Translations under genes and position numbers: made by a program
Shown here: in pieces, positions 20,673-33,164 of the stretch
How the letters are laid out: each line of letters starts with the position of its first letter
Numbering within the stretch: the first letter of the stretch is position 1
Notes under the pieces: generated by a model
Told to the model about the DNA's origin: nothing
The model's input: only the letters and a program-made list of their open reading frames with translations
The model's database searches: none
Assembly (NCBI GenBank): GCA_019279435.1
Contig: JAAALK010000286.1
Coordinates: 26,121,931 to 26,185,930, forward strand
From: Zizania palustris
Lineage: Eukaryota > Streptophyta > Magnoliopsida > Poales > Poaceae
Direction: 5' to 3'
DNA length: 64,000 nt

Positions 20673-22688
20673 TGTAGGACCGAAAGTAGCGACCAGAGGG
20701 GGGTGAATGGGCGCCTTAAAAATTCTTTCGAATCAATGGCCTGTTCCCAATACCCAACGCACCTCAGAAGACCAAGCAGCAGAAAATAAACAGATAGCCT
20801 AAGTCTAAAAGGTCTCTATCCTAGAAGCAGCTGATGACAAACAGAAGACTATCAAAGCAGTGCTAATAGATGGATAAACAGTATACACTAGACTAGGCAA
20901 GACAAACGTCTCAGTAAAGCAATATCTGTGCACTATGAGTGAGAAGAGAAGTTACCTTTACAAATCTGTCTCCTGTTCAAACTTCGCCGAAGCCTGCTTC
21001 GGAGATCGAAGCCTGCTTCGCTTGTCGAAGCCTGCTTCGAAGGTCGAGGCCTACTTCGCAGGACAAAGACTGGTTCGGAGGTGGTAGACGAAGTCTGTCA
21101 AAGGTGATGTGAAAATGCCGAAGGTGGTTGGGTCTAGTCTAGTTCGAAGTGGCAAGAAGCGAAGTATGATTCGAAGCGAAGTATGACAACGCCGGAGCCT
21201 GCTTCGAAGTATGTACTTCGAAGGCACGACTTTGAACACAGCTTCGAACCAAGTACCTCGAAGCCAAACCTTCGAACGGAAATACTTCGAACACAACACA
21301 CCGACGGACTACCTTCGAACAAAGAATCGAAGCCTGTCACACGACAGAGGCACCAAAATCGAAGCCTACACTCTACCTTCAAAAGAGCAAGCTTCGAAAA
21401 GAGAAGCGAAGGCTGACACGCCACACAGAAATTAACGCGAAGTCTAGCAGAACGACAAGCTTCGAAGTCTACTTCGAAACCTATCGAAGTATAGACTTTG
21501 AACAGCTAGAGCCGAAGTACCTTTGCACTGTCGGTCGAAGTATGCGATGCTGTCCGTCCAAAATGTACTTCGAAGCTAGCAACACAGGACACAAAAGCGA
21601 AGTTCGAAGTTTGAACGAAGCGTTCGAGTAGGTCGGATCGAAGCCTGCCTCACGGAGCTGAGGAGCTTCGAACAGAGAGGATGGCTTCGCCAGAGGCAGA
21701 CAGAAAAGTTTCTAGAGCCTGTGAACTACGATCAAAAAGGCTACGCAGAAGACAGTAAAAAGCTGGCACAGAGTACTGTAGCTACAGTATAGCAGTACTA
21801 CTTGCAACCGCAAGAACTAGTACTACTAGCATGAAGAACACACCCAGCCGAAGCTTCCAAAGCCCCAAAAATCATGAGAAAAACTTGCTGTGCACATGAA
21901 ATGATGCCATTAAAACTCTGATGTTGCTGCATATGATTTGGGAATAGAAACTTCACTTCAACAATAAATGCAAAACAGCAACAAGAGGGGCAAGACTTCC
22001 TGGCGGCGCAAGCAAGAGAATGAGAAGAGAGAGGCAAGGCAAGAGACAAAAAGTGACCCAAAAGAGTGGAATTGATTTCAGCCAAAAGGGTAGTCCAAAC
22101 CCTAGGGATTGGGGTCCTATTTATAGGCACCCAACACTAGGAACATTCCACCTGCCCCTTAGGGTTTTTACAGACGCAAGGATAAAGGAAAAGACTCTAC
22201 TGCCCTTAGGTATTTTTACAGACACGACTGACTGACTGTGGGCCTAGAGTTACAGATGACTTATCCGAAAGCTCAACTTTCATAGCGACTACGACTTCTC
22301 TTCTGGACAGTCGGATACAAGATCAACGGTTGTCAGTTTTGCGCCGAAATTGACAAAGCCTCCACCGACTTTGCACCAGGTACCCGGATTGGGCCGGCCC
22401 GATTCCGCAGCTCTCTCAGCCCGACAATCACTCACCACCCGTGTACCTGAGTCAACCCTGGTCAACAGCCCAGTGGGTCTTCTACTGCTTCTGGCCCATG
22501 TACCCGGATTGGGCCAGCCCGACTTCGCAGCCTCCTCTGCCCGACAGTCGCTCGCTGCCCGTGTACCTGAGTCACACGTGGCCCATGAAACAGCAGATCT
22601 CTTCTTCTTCTGTCCTCTTTGACTATCATTGACAATGACTCATCACTTCTGGAGCCATGAGGCCCACGCTATTCAGCATGGCTCCTCA
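20673..22688 (-). mobile_element. Sirevirus solo LTR inserted in element C gag
   Basis: 2016 bp. On the + strand it runs TGTAGGACCG...GCTCCTCA, the reverse complement of a B-type LTR, with no internal sequence and a perfect 5-bp duplication. It arose by LTR-LTR recombination of a complete insertion. It contains four 19-bp tandem units from 20988, many TTCGAA palindromes to about 21700, a - strand TATA box (22119-22126), and the paired GACTCAGGTACACGGG repeats (about 22374-22580). Confidence 0.94.
20988..21063. repeat. Four tandem 19-bp units with internal 6-bp palindrome arms
   Basis: Units start at 20988, 21007, 21026 and 21045. The first three open with CGAAGCCTGCTTCG, a perfect CGAAGC/GCTTCG inverted repeat with a 2-base spacer; the fourth is degenerate. 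They lie at the edge of the TTCGAA-rich part of the solo LTR. Confidence 0.85.
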
Positions 22689-25600
22689 CTCTCGGAGTTC
22701 CTGCGCATGCGCCCGCCCATCTTCTCGAGCACCACCAACCCGATGGAGGCCGGAGATTGGCTTCGCACCATCGACAAGAAGCTCGACCTCCTCCCCTGCA
22801 CCGACCGGGAGCGAGTGGCCTTCGCCACTCACCAGCTCTAGGGTCCCGCCGCTGAATGGTGGGACAACTATTGTGAGTCCCATCCAGAGGACCACGTGGT
22901 GACTTGGGCGGAGTTCACCATCGCCTTCCGTGCCGCCCACGTCCCCGCCAGTGTCATCGCGGTAAAACAGTAGGAGTTCCGTGACCTGCAGCAAGGCAAC
23001 AGGACCGTCATGGAGTACCTCCATGAGTTCAACCGCCTCGCCCGCTACGCACCGGAGGAAGTGCGCACCGATGCCCTCCGCCAAGCCAAGTTCCTCCGGG
23101 GACTTAAGGATGAGCTGTCCATCCAGCTCGTCGCCACTGACTACGTCGACTTCCAATGGCTAGTCAACAAAGCGCTCATCCAAGAGACTGAGCAAAACAG
23201 GTTGGACCTCAAGAAGAGGAAGATGATCGCCTTCAAGCATCAGCAGGCGAACTCTCAGAGGCCCCGCTTCGTCCCTCCGCCACCAGCGCTCGCCTACCAT
23301 CCTCGGCCTTCCTACAGGCCACCTCACGCCGCCGGTGGATCCAACGTTGGGCATCCTCGCCCCGCTCCACCAGCTCCGGTCGCTCAGCCGACACCAGCCG
23401 CCAAGGCCCCGATCTTGAAGGATCGCCAAGGGAGGCCGGTCGTCTGCTTCAACTGCCGCAAGGAAGGGCACTACGCACACCAGTGTCCTCACCCCAAGCA
23501 GGCTCAAGGCGCGGCACCCAACTAGGCGGTTCGTGCCCGCGTCAACCACATCAGCGCGGAGGAAGCTCAGGAGGCTCCTGAAGTCGTGCTCGGTACGTTT
23601 ACTGCGAATTCCGTACCGGCCGTAATATTATTTGACTCTGGAGCAACCCACTCCTTCATCTCGGAAGATTTTATGAAAACAAACAAATCGGACGTGCTCC
23701 CTCTACCCATTCCCATGGTGATTGCCACTACTGGCAACAGGACCTTAGCCCGCTTATACAGCCCTAAGGTTCAAATTGACATCCAAGGAGTACTATTTCG
23801 GGTCGAGCCAGTCCTCATCCAATGCACCGGACTCGACCTTATACTAGGGATGGATTGGTTGATGAAGCACAAGGGAGTGATCGACTGTGCCAACAAGTCC
23901 ATCACAGTGACCAACCCGTCACCTTTCGGATGACCAGTCGCAAACCACTCGGAGCATCCCTTCGCTCGATAGCTCTTGAAGAGGTACCTATAGTCAAGGA
24001 ATTTGCGGATGTCTTCCCTGAAGACCTACCCGGAATGCCTCCCAAGCGGGACATCGAATTCAGAATCGAACTTGTCCCCGGGACCACTCCAATCTCCCAG
24101 CGCTCGTACCGGATGGCCGCCAATGAATTAGCCGAAGTCAAGAGCAACATCGAAGACTTAGAGCAAAAAGGGTATATTCGACCGAGTACCTCACCTTGGG
24201 GTGCACCGGTTATATTTGCCATGAAGAAGGATAAGACCAAGAGGATGTGTGTGGACTATAGAGCCTTGAACGATGTAACCATCAAGAACAAGTATCCACT
24301 GCCTCAGATCGACGACCTGTTCGATCAGCTGAAAGGATCCTCGGTGTTTTCCAAGATTGACCTCAGGTCAGGTTATCACCAGCTGAGGATTAGAGAAGAA
24401 GACATACCCAAGACTGCCTTCACCTCTCGCTATGGACTTTATGAGTACACCGTGATGTCGTTCGGACTCACGAATGCCCCGGCCTTTTTCATGAACATGA
24501 TGAACAATGTATTAATGGAGTTCTTGGACAAGTTCATCGTGGTATTCATCGACGATATCCTCGTTTACTCCAAGACCAAGGAAGAACACGAGACTCACCT
24601 CCGTCTGACCCTCGGAAAGCTAAGGGAGCAGCAACTGTATGCCAAGTACAGCAAATGTGAATTTTGGTCGTCAGAGGTGAAGTTCCTCGGCCATGTTATA
24701 TCTGCCGGAGGAATAGCAGTGGACCCAACCACCGTGGAAGCGGTAGCCAATTGGCTGCAGCCCACAACGGTGACCGAGATCCGGAGTTTTCTCGGATTGG
24801 CCGGATACTACCACCGGTTCATCGAGAATTTTTCCAAGATTGCCAAGCCTATGACCAGACTTCTGCAGAAGGAAGTGAAGTTTGAATGGACCCCCGACTG
24901 CGAAGAAAGCTTCCAGACCCTCAAGAAGAAGCTAGTGTCAGCTCCTATTCTGACTCTGCCAGACATCCGGAAAGACTTCCACGTCTACTGTGATGCCTCT
25001 CGTCAAGGATTGGGATGCGTCTTAATGCAAGAAGGGAAAGTGATATCCTACGCCTCCCGACAGCTAAGGCCGCATGAGCTGAACTATCCGACCCACGACC
25101 TGGAACTAGCAGCCGTGGTTCATGCCTTGAAGATATGGAGACATTACCTCGTGGGAAATCGATGTGAGGTCTTCACCGACCACAAGAGACTCAAGTACAT
25201 ATTCACCCAACCAGATCTGAATCTCAGGCAAAGGAGATGGTTGGAACTGATCAAGGATTACGACTTGGGCATCCATTATCATCCGGGCAAAGCGAATGTG
25301 GTGGCAGACGCCCTTAGTCGAAAAGGGTACTGCAATGCCATCATGATTCAGGACCAAGCTCCTTCACTGTATAAGGAGATGGAAAGGCTAAACCTAGGGA
25401 TCGCCACACGAGCGTACCTCGCTGCCTTGGAGTCTCGGCCTGTCTTAATAGACCAGATCCGAGAAAAGCAGAGGGAAGACCCGGACATCCTGGAGATCCA
25501 GCAGAACATGAGGAAGGGTAAAGCCCCCGGATTTTCCGAGGACGAGCATGGTACCATCTGGTTCGGAAACCGGATCTGCGTACCCGACAAACCTGAATTG

Positions 25601-26872
25601 ACAACCCTCATCCTTCAAGAAGCCCATGATACTCTATACTCCATCCATCCCGGGAGTACGAAGATGTATCAAGACCTAAAGGAAAAATATTGGTGGGTCA
25701 GCATGAAGAGGGAAATAGCAGAGTATGTGGCCAAGTGCGACACATGCCGGCGAGTCAAGGCAGAGCATCAGAGGCCTGCCGGACTTCTTCAACCTCTCAT
25801 GGTCCCTGAATGGAAGTGGGAAGAAATAGGAATGGACTTCATCACGGGACTGCCCAGGACCCAAGCTGGTCATGATTCTATCTGGGTGATCGTCGATCGA
25901 CTCACCAAGGTAGCTCACTTCGTTCCAGTCAAGACAACTTACACCGTCGCCAAGTTGGCTGAGTTGTATATGACCCAGATCATGTGCCTTCACGGAGTTC
26001 CTAAGAAGATTGTATCTGACCGCGGGAGTCAGTTTACCTCCAAGTTTTCGAAGAACCTTCAAGAGGAACTTGGCACCCGGCTGAACTTTAGCATCGCCTA
26101 TCATCCACAGACTGACGGTCAGACCGAAAGGGTCAACCAAATATTAGAGGATATGCTTAGAGCTTGTGCTCTAGACTTTGGCGGAATGTGGGACAAGAAC
26201 TTACCATATGCGAAGTTCTCCTACAACAACAGCTATCAAGCCAGCCTGCAAATGTCCCCGTTCGAAGCACTCTATGGACGTAAGTGCAGAACGCCGTTGC
26301 TCTGGGATCGAACCGGAGAGTCGCAACTGTTTGGAACTAATCTATTAAGAGAAGCTGAAGATAAGGTCAAGATCATAAGAGACCGATTGAAGGCAGCCCA
26401 ATCCAAGCAAAAGAGCTATGCCGACAACCGTCGATGAGACCTAGCCTTTGATGAGGGCGATTATGTCTAACTCCGAGTCACTCCCCTCCGTGGCACTCAA
26501 AGGTTCAACATGAAAGGCAAACTAGCACCCCGCTACGTCGGACCTTTCCAGATCCTCCGACGACAAGGAGAAGTGGCATATCAACTTGAACTGCCTCCAT
26601 CCTTGGTAGGAGTTCATGATGTGTTCCATGTCTCTCAGCTGAAGAAGTGCCTCCGTGTACCCACCGAGCAAGCCGACCTTCAGCAGCTTAATGTCCAAGA
26701 AGACTTGACCTACATAGAAAGACCCATCAAGATCTTGGAAACCAAGGAGAGAGTAACCAGAAGTCGCGTTGTTCGCTTCTGCAAAGTCCAATGGAACAAC
26801 CATCCCGCCGAGGAAGCCACTTGGGAAAAGGAAGACGAACTGAAAGCCCAATATCCCGAGTTATTCGAGTAA
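22689..26872 (+). pseudogene. gag-pol of element C, multiply disabled
   Basis: Colinear with A's gag-pol from the gag core to the chromodomain. Breaks: TAG at 22839-22841, 22971-22973 and 23523-23525 in gag; a net 13-base deletion near 23915 that shifts the frame between protease and RT; TGA at 26435-26437 and TAA at 26467-26469 after the integrase core. All enzymatic blocks are still recognisable: CCHC knuckle (CFNCRKEGHYAHQC), protease DSGATHSF, RT FIDD, RNase H, integrase HHCC and DDE, and chromodomain. The largest open part (23822-26437) covers RT to integrase, but no complete polyprotein can be made. Confidence 0.95.
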
Positions 26873-26901
26873 CGTTCCAATCTCGAGGACGAGATTCTTG
26901 T

Positions 26902-26915
26902 AAGGGGGATAGGTT
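26902..26915 (+). other. Polypurine tract, element C
   Basis: AAGGGGGATAGGTT, directly before the 3' LTR, identical to A's tract. Confidence 0.85.
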
Positions 26916-29900
26916 TGTAACACCCCTAATTTCCAAAACAATAAAATATCAATAAATTCAATTTCTTGGAATTTATATTTCTGAAAATACTTTTAATACT
27001 CTTTTATACCCTTTTGAACTACAACATAGAGTAGATGGCCAAATTAGGAGGTGAAACTTTTTGTATATGATCCTAAGACCAAGATATATTTTTGAGAGTT
27101 TTTATAAATATTTACCAACCTTGGAAGTAGCCCTAAGATTTTAATCTATTTTCTAGAATTATTTTTATTCGGAAATGCTTTAGAACAGTAATGGGCTCCC
27201 CTCCCTCCTTTCTCTCTCTCCCTGCCGGCCCAGCCCACTCCCACCCGCGCGCGCCTTCTAACCAGTGGAGCCCACCAGTCAGTGACCCCCTCTCCTCTCT
27301 CGCGCGCACCCGACACCCCGACCCCACCTGTCGGCGCCGATTTCCTCCCCTCGCGCGCGCACCCGACAGCCCGGCCCCATCCGTCAGTCGCCACCCTCGC
27401 TCGCCCATGCCGGCCGACCAGTGGCCCCCGCCTGTCAGCTTCATCCCCAACCTCGCGCCAGCCCCCCCTAATCCCGCCGGCGAGAACTTCGCCTCGGATC
27501 CCCTCGTCGGCTCCCCCTTCCGTTAAACCGAGGCCGGCATTAACTCCCCCGAGGCCCACCGGTCAATTAAGCACGTTAAGGCACGCGTTTAAGCCCCTGG
27601 ATCGCCTTCACGCGCCTGGCCGCGCCTTCGCCGGTGAGTAAAGCCCTCCTCGGCTTTCCTTGCATGCGAGCCCCCTCCGGTGTCCTATTTAACCCCCCAG
27701 CCTACGCCGCGTTCGACCCCCACGCCCACTCGCTTCGAGAACGAATAGAACGCCTGCGATTCGCATTTTAGTGCTCCCCTCCTACTTCGTCTCCGGCCAT
27801 CGTTCGCCCTCGCCTCGGACCACCTCCGTCCGCGCCCTCGCCACCGTCGTGACCGCAAGGACGACCTCGACCTCGGCCACCCCTCCGCCGACGTCGAACC
27901 CCACCGGAACACCATGGCCGACGAGGAGCCCGAAGTACTTCGTCGTCTACCCTCGCCGCCGACCACTTCCCGTCGACCCCTCGCCTCGCCTAAGGTACCG
28001 TCGCGACCGCCGTAGTGCCCTCTTTCCATTTCTAGGCTTAGCTAGGGCCGCCGTCGCTCGCCGTGGCCGCTGGCCCGCTCGCCGTCGTCAGAGAAGACGA
28101 CCGGCACGGGTCGAGTATCCGTGCCATGTCGGATCTGATCCCGACCGTGCGATCGCTATCGGACGATGCATGTGAGCCCACGTACGCGATCTAATCCACA
28201 CCGTCGGATCTGGTCAAAGCGTTACGTTTTAATCTCGCGCGTCCATTTCCATTTAAAACCCGCGTTCGATCTCGTGCGTCCACGTAGCACCCTTTCGCAC
28301 GTTTTAATCCTGGCCGTCCGTTGTCACTTAAAGCGCCCCGCCTCGCCCACGCGCGTCGGATCTGGATCCGACGGTCCAGATCGACCCGGCGCATGCGCAC
28401 AGTGCGCGGGTTCACCGTGGGCCTGGCTCACCGTGGACCCGAGGGATTTAAAATTTGAAAATAAATTCTAGAAAAGGTTTAAAACTTGTAAAATTCATAT
28501 CTGGCGCATTTGAACTCTAAAAATTGCCATTCCAATTTCAGAAAATTCATAATATTATTCTCTACTTGTTTATACAATAAAAACAGTAGGTTTATATCTG
28601 ACATTTCATGTTTATTTAAATGAACATTTAAATACCCTTAGGTTAAAAATGTAAATTTAATTATTTAAATCCCAGTAAAGTTTGTATTTATTTAGTTCCT
28701 GTTGACATGAACAAACCACTAAGTTCTCTATGAAACTTTCATTTTAAAATTATTAGAGAACTTAAAAATAAGAATAACCCCTTTTAAAACCCTCTTTCAA
28801 AGGATAACACTTTATTTTAATCTCTCTTAAAATCATTTATAAACTGAATTTCAGAACCCTAACAACTTGATTTATTTTTATTCAAACCAACTCAACCCTA
28901 TGTGATTATTATGTGATGTTATATTGTTTGGTTGAATGTTATATTCATTTTATTTTACTTTATTATATTAAAAAGACTACGGCGTCGCCGAGGAGCCGGA
29001 GTACTTCCCCGAAGTCCCTCCCTCTCCCTTTGCTGAACAAGGCAAGTCACCAAACCAATCTTTTGAGCATATTGAACCCATGCTTGATTAAACTATCGCT
29101 AAAACCCATAGGTTATACATGCATTAGTCAAATGAACCCTTACATTATATTTACTTAGGATCCCCCAACCTTGATGTGCAACCCAAGCCATGCTATCTCG
29201 CCTAAACCTCCTTGTCACCATATGATCAATGATATTAGCTAGTGTCCAATGTATTGACACGATCGCTATAGGATAAAAATGAGTCGTAGTAAAATGGTTC
29301 TATTATATGATCCCCGTTACTTCTTATCCTTGGATTTCTGTTGGTGATGAGTTATGGTTGTGAGTGTATGCATGGTGGGTTCCGGGTGCAAGCTAGGGCA
29401 TTGGTCGGTAGCACCCGGGGCACTATAAGGACCGGTCTGAGGGATCCGTTGCAATACACTTACGTACTAACCACAAGTCTAGTGGGTAAGTCCTAACTAA
29501 GGTATGGGTTGTTCCAAACCGAGGCCACCATTTGGAGATGGGTCAAGTTGCACCTGCGGGTGACTTGTACCAATGTGGCGTAAAAGGGGGTGCGACGTTA
29601 GCCGGGATGCGGCCCGGCGCGCCGGTGAAACCTAGAGCGGGTGGTTATCGCTTGGAACATCTCATATCGAGGTTTTGGCACGAGTTCCCGTGGTATGGGT
29701 CATCTCGTTTGGGATGAGTGCGTGCCTTGTGGGTACAGTAGTACATCTCTGATTAGAGTCTTAAATCTTTTCGAAAAGCCGAGCCCACGATCAAGGGCGG
29801 GTTGCGTGACATCCCCCAGTTAGTTTACTTTGAATATGTATGTGCATGATGGATTGACATGTAAGGACTGTTGAGCGAGGTGGGGCTGGCTGTACCCCTC

Positions 29901-30345
29901 GAGTTAGTTGATGTTGATGATATACATGTTTACTTTCCGCATGATTAAAATATGATTACATTAAATGCAATAACTAGAACTGTACTTTTCCGCAATGATT
30001 AGCCATTACCCTTCCTTGTTTATTATCCTGCATTATTACTTGCATTTGCGGTGGCTTGTTGAGTACTTTTTGTACTCATACCCGTTGGACCCCACAGAGG
30101 ATGCCTACTATGAGGACGGTCTGGAGTAGCGACCCAGTCGAGAAGAAAAATCCTGAAGAAGATGTTCGTCATGCCGTTTTCTAATTATTTTCATTTACTG
30201 TTTTTATTAAAACTTTGATGTAATAAATATGGTCTGCGTACCATGGATGTTGTCGTATGTACGTTGTCGCATGATGAACCTCTTGTATTATTGTTTTTCT
30301 TCTGAAATTCAATAATGTCTCGATTTGATAAATCGGGGCGCTACA
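26916..30345 (+). repeat. 3' LTR of element C (3430 bp)
   Basis: Same length as the 5' LTR and the same internal landmarks (TATTTAA near 27687, exon-like segment about 28975-29041, hairpin 30060-30078). It ends CGCTACA before CTTT. Confidence 0.96.
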
Positions 30346-31546
30346 CTTTCTCTAGCTAGTATATGTCTTGATTACTTGTCGATGATCATGTTTTTGTTTC
30401 AGTTCACGTGATATATCTGATATTTGTCATATGGATGGCTTTTATGGTTTAAAAATTGAAAAATGATCACCATTGTTTCTGGTAACTAGCATGTGTAGGC
30501 TGAATGCTTTCGCTATCTTTTACATGCCTTGTAGCTAGATCCTTACTTAGATGCAGATATGCAACTTGGACATCTATATGATTTAAATATGAAAAATGTG
30601 TTATAAAATGATAAACAATTCAGAAAAATGAAAAATTTATGTATTTTTATGATTATTAGAAAAGATCCAGGTGGGTTTGCTTTGTCGCATTACATTGTTC
30701 TGGACTGCTTACCATAGCACTTTGGTATAAACTAGGATAGTGTAATGTATGCCAAGACCAATGTCTTAAGCTTCTGATGGTCCAGTTCTGGCCTAGGCTT
30801 GACTTGGTCAGTTAGCATAAGGTTTGACACGCAAATAACCCCTGGCAGAAATGAAAAAATAAAAAGGAAAAAGAATCAGTTTGAAAATTTTAAAAAGATG
30901 ACAAGTTTGCTGAAGCACTTTGATTTGGACAATGCTTATCTTGGTAGATATCAGTTAGCTTTTGCATCTCATGCTTTACTTTGCTTGTCCACTAGAAAAT
31001 GTGGTGATGCTTTTGTTTTGCAAAAATCGAAAAATGCGTGCTAATGACTTTCTTAAGATATCATCTATTGCGCTGATCATGTCATGTATCTTAGACAGTA
31101 TATCTTTTGCTATACCTGTTAGATGTTGTAATAGCAGTCAATCATATATAAGAAGCATGCTTTTCACACTCCACCTGCACCCCATCTGCATTCATGGCAT
31201 ATTTTGAGGGGGAGCTGCATTTCAGGGGAAGTTTGTGTTTATGTCTCTTTAGAGTGGATTTAGTCTCACTTGATGAGTCCAATTGTCAACAAGGGGGAGA
31301 AATTTTGGCTATATTTTTAGCTTTCTCTGGGATTTATTTCAGGGGGGTTCTTTGTTGGTAATTCTGAGATTTGCACTTGTTTTTGAGTCTTTGTTTTTGG
31401 TTAACCATAATGACCCATTTTTCTTGCTTCTGTTTGGCTTTTGGTCATTAGGGTTAAACTTTTATTTTCTCTCTTCTATTTTCTTTTGTCTTGGTTTTTC
31501 TGTTTCCACATGTTTTTGTAGGTTCTGGAGATGAGCTGAAAAGGGT

Positions 31547-31635
31547 GTTAACAATGCACTCATCAAGGGGGAGATTGAGAAACCATGTTGAAGAATATAG
31601 TTTTGATACTCCAGATGTGATGAGTGATTGTCAAT
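31547..31635 (+). other. Foldback enclosing polypurine tract and LTR start (D)
   Basis: The arms at 31547-31565 and 31618-31635 pair like those in B, with one bulge and two weaker positions. The loop contains AAGGGGGAGAT and the LTR start at 31576. Confidence 0.65.
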
Positions 31636-33164
31636 GGAAGTCAAAGGAAGTGAGATGTGAAGACCTGCCGAGTCTGAGGCGCATGTGACTCAGGTACACG
31701 GGCAGTGAGCGACGGCCGGGCAGAGGAGCCGCGGAGTCGGGCTGGCCCAATCCGGGTACATGGCTAGGAGCAGCAGATGATCCACTGGTCTATTGACTGG
31801 GTTTGACTCAGGTACACGGGCGGTGAGCGATTGCCGGGCTAAGGAAGCCGCGGGGTCGGGTCGGCCCAATACGGGTACCCGGTGCAAAGACGGTGGACAT
31901 TTTGTTAGTTTTGGCGTAAAACTAACAATCTAAGTTTAATTCGTTCTTAGGATATTAATATTTAGTTTTATGTTTAGAATATTTTTATTTAAGTTAGGTG
32001 ATTTTTCTAAGAATATTTTAGTAATTTTCGGAATTTGTTTTAGAGTCAGTTTAATTTTACCCGAGGGTAAATTAGACTTTTATGTATTAGGATTTGCCTA
32101 TAAATAGGCCCCTATCCACCTGGGATAGAGGACTGTTCTTCATAGATCAATCTGCAGTCCACCAAAAATTCGATAGATCTCTGTTTTTTCTTTCATCGCC
32201 ATTTCTATTCTGCGGGGCGGATTTCACCGGTGCCGGGCGACGCGCGCACGTCCGCATCGGTTTCAGCAGCTAGCTTGGCATGCTCGCTGTCTGTTTTTGC
32301 GGCAGCCTGGCAAGTGGCATGTCAGCTACCTTGTGTCAAGCTTTGCGTGGCGGAAACCAAGAACAAGGAGTGCTGCTGCTTGTTTCTCTTTTCACACGGC
32401 AAGTTACTTAGTAAATGTGCACGGCTACCGAGACAACAGAAGTTGTTTTTTGTTTTTACGGCAGCCTGCAGATTCCAGTTTTGCGTGCGGAAGAGATTTC
32501 TTTTCAGCTGTGATGCAGCGGTGTCAGGAGAACAGACCAGGCGTGCAGCAGGCGAGCGGCTGGATCTTCTACGACGGGCACGACGTAAACGGAGGATTTT
32601 TCATAGCAAGTAAGTTCTAATCTAATCTCCTATTTCCTAGGTAGATTAGTTAGATAGATAGTCATCTATTTTTTAATTAGCCCGTGAATTTGATTGTTAA
32701 TCTTGTGGTTAACTTTTATCTGCTAAAATATTATTAGAGCTCGCATATTTTATTTAAGTATTATTAATCTGTTCATATAAAAAATATATATATTATTAGT
32801 CGAAGTAATATTTTTATTCTAGATTATCATGAAATATTTTATGTTTATCACTGAATTAATTTTTGAATGATCCATGTTTTATTCATTTGATTAGTATTTT
32901 TTTCTGGACTATAATATAAATATTTCGTGATATATCTAGGTGTTTTTATTTACTGCAGTATTTTTATTTAGTTTATCTTTAATATCATTTTAATTAGGTC
33001 ACCGATCATTTTTTTCTGCTAGACAACCTTAGTTTCAATAATTTGCTTTGCTAATATTATTTGACTGGTTAAGTTTGTTTGGGTATTGGGATTAGCACAT
33101 AGTTTAGCAAGAAATTTTTAGGCGCCCATTCACCCCCCCTCTGGTCGCTACTTTCGGTCCTACA
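31576..33164 (+). repeat. 3' LTR of Sirevirus D (1589 bp), diverged subfamily
   Basis: It starts TGAGAAACC and ends CGGTCCTACA. The first about 350 bases (including the doubled GACTCAGGTACACGGG repeat) and the last about 100 resemble B's LTR; the middle is different and AT-rich, and the TTCGAA-rich block is missing. TATA box at 32099-32106. The 127-residue frame at 32230-32613 has no recognisable family and is not called. Confidence 0.88.

Larger units (their letters stand above)
15849..30345 (+). mobile_element. Element C: Tekay chromovirus, older and inactivated, carrying a solo LTR
   Basis: Same family and orientation as A: LTRs at 15849-19278 and 26916-30345 (3430 bp each), primer site 19282-19294, ORF0, broken gag-pol, polypurine tract. 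The two LTRs differ, mostly by C/T changes: by eye 7 in about 350 bases of one sampled stretch. Target duplication: ACTTT at 15844-15848 against CTTT at 30346-30349, with the preceding A being the last LTR base, so either a 4-bp duplication or a 5-bp one with one base lost. The host sequence on both sides is Sirevirus D. Confidence 0.95.
30346..33164 (+). mobile_element. Element D, right part: Sirevirus 3' noncoding region and 3' LTR
   Basis: It continues D after element C. The 1.23-kb noncoding part (30346-31575) matches B's 3' region and carries the same GGGGGAG tracts (about 31207, 31294, 31567). The LTR follows at 31576-33164. Directly right is the RT of element E in opposite orientation, so D inserted there; the expected duplication is GAAAA at 33165-33169. 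No coding potential was recognised in 30346-31575. Confidence 0.85.

Noticed and set aside
20988..21063. Regularly spaced 19-bp palindromic units as a CRISPR-like array
   Set aside because: The units are contiguous and lie inside a plant retrotransposon LTR, without true spacers or cas genes.
20988..21700. TTCGAA words as heat-shock elements
   Set aside because: A heat-shock element needs GAA and TTC separated by two bases. Here TTC and GAA are directly joined, so spacing is wrong in most cases.
32230..32613. 127-residue frame in the LTR of D
   Set aside because: No recognisable domain and no counterpart in related LTRs. An overlapping frame of similar length shows that it is compositional.
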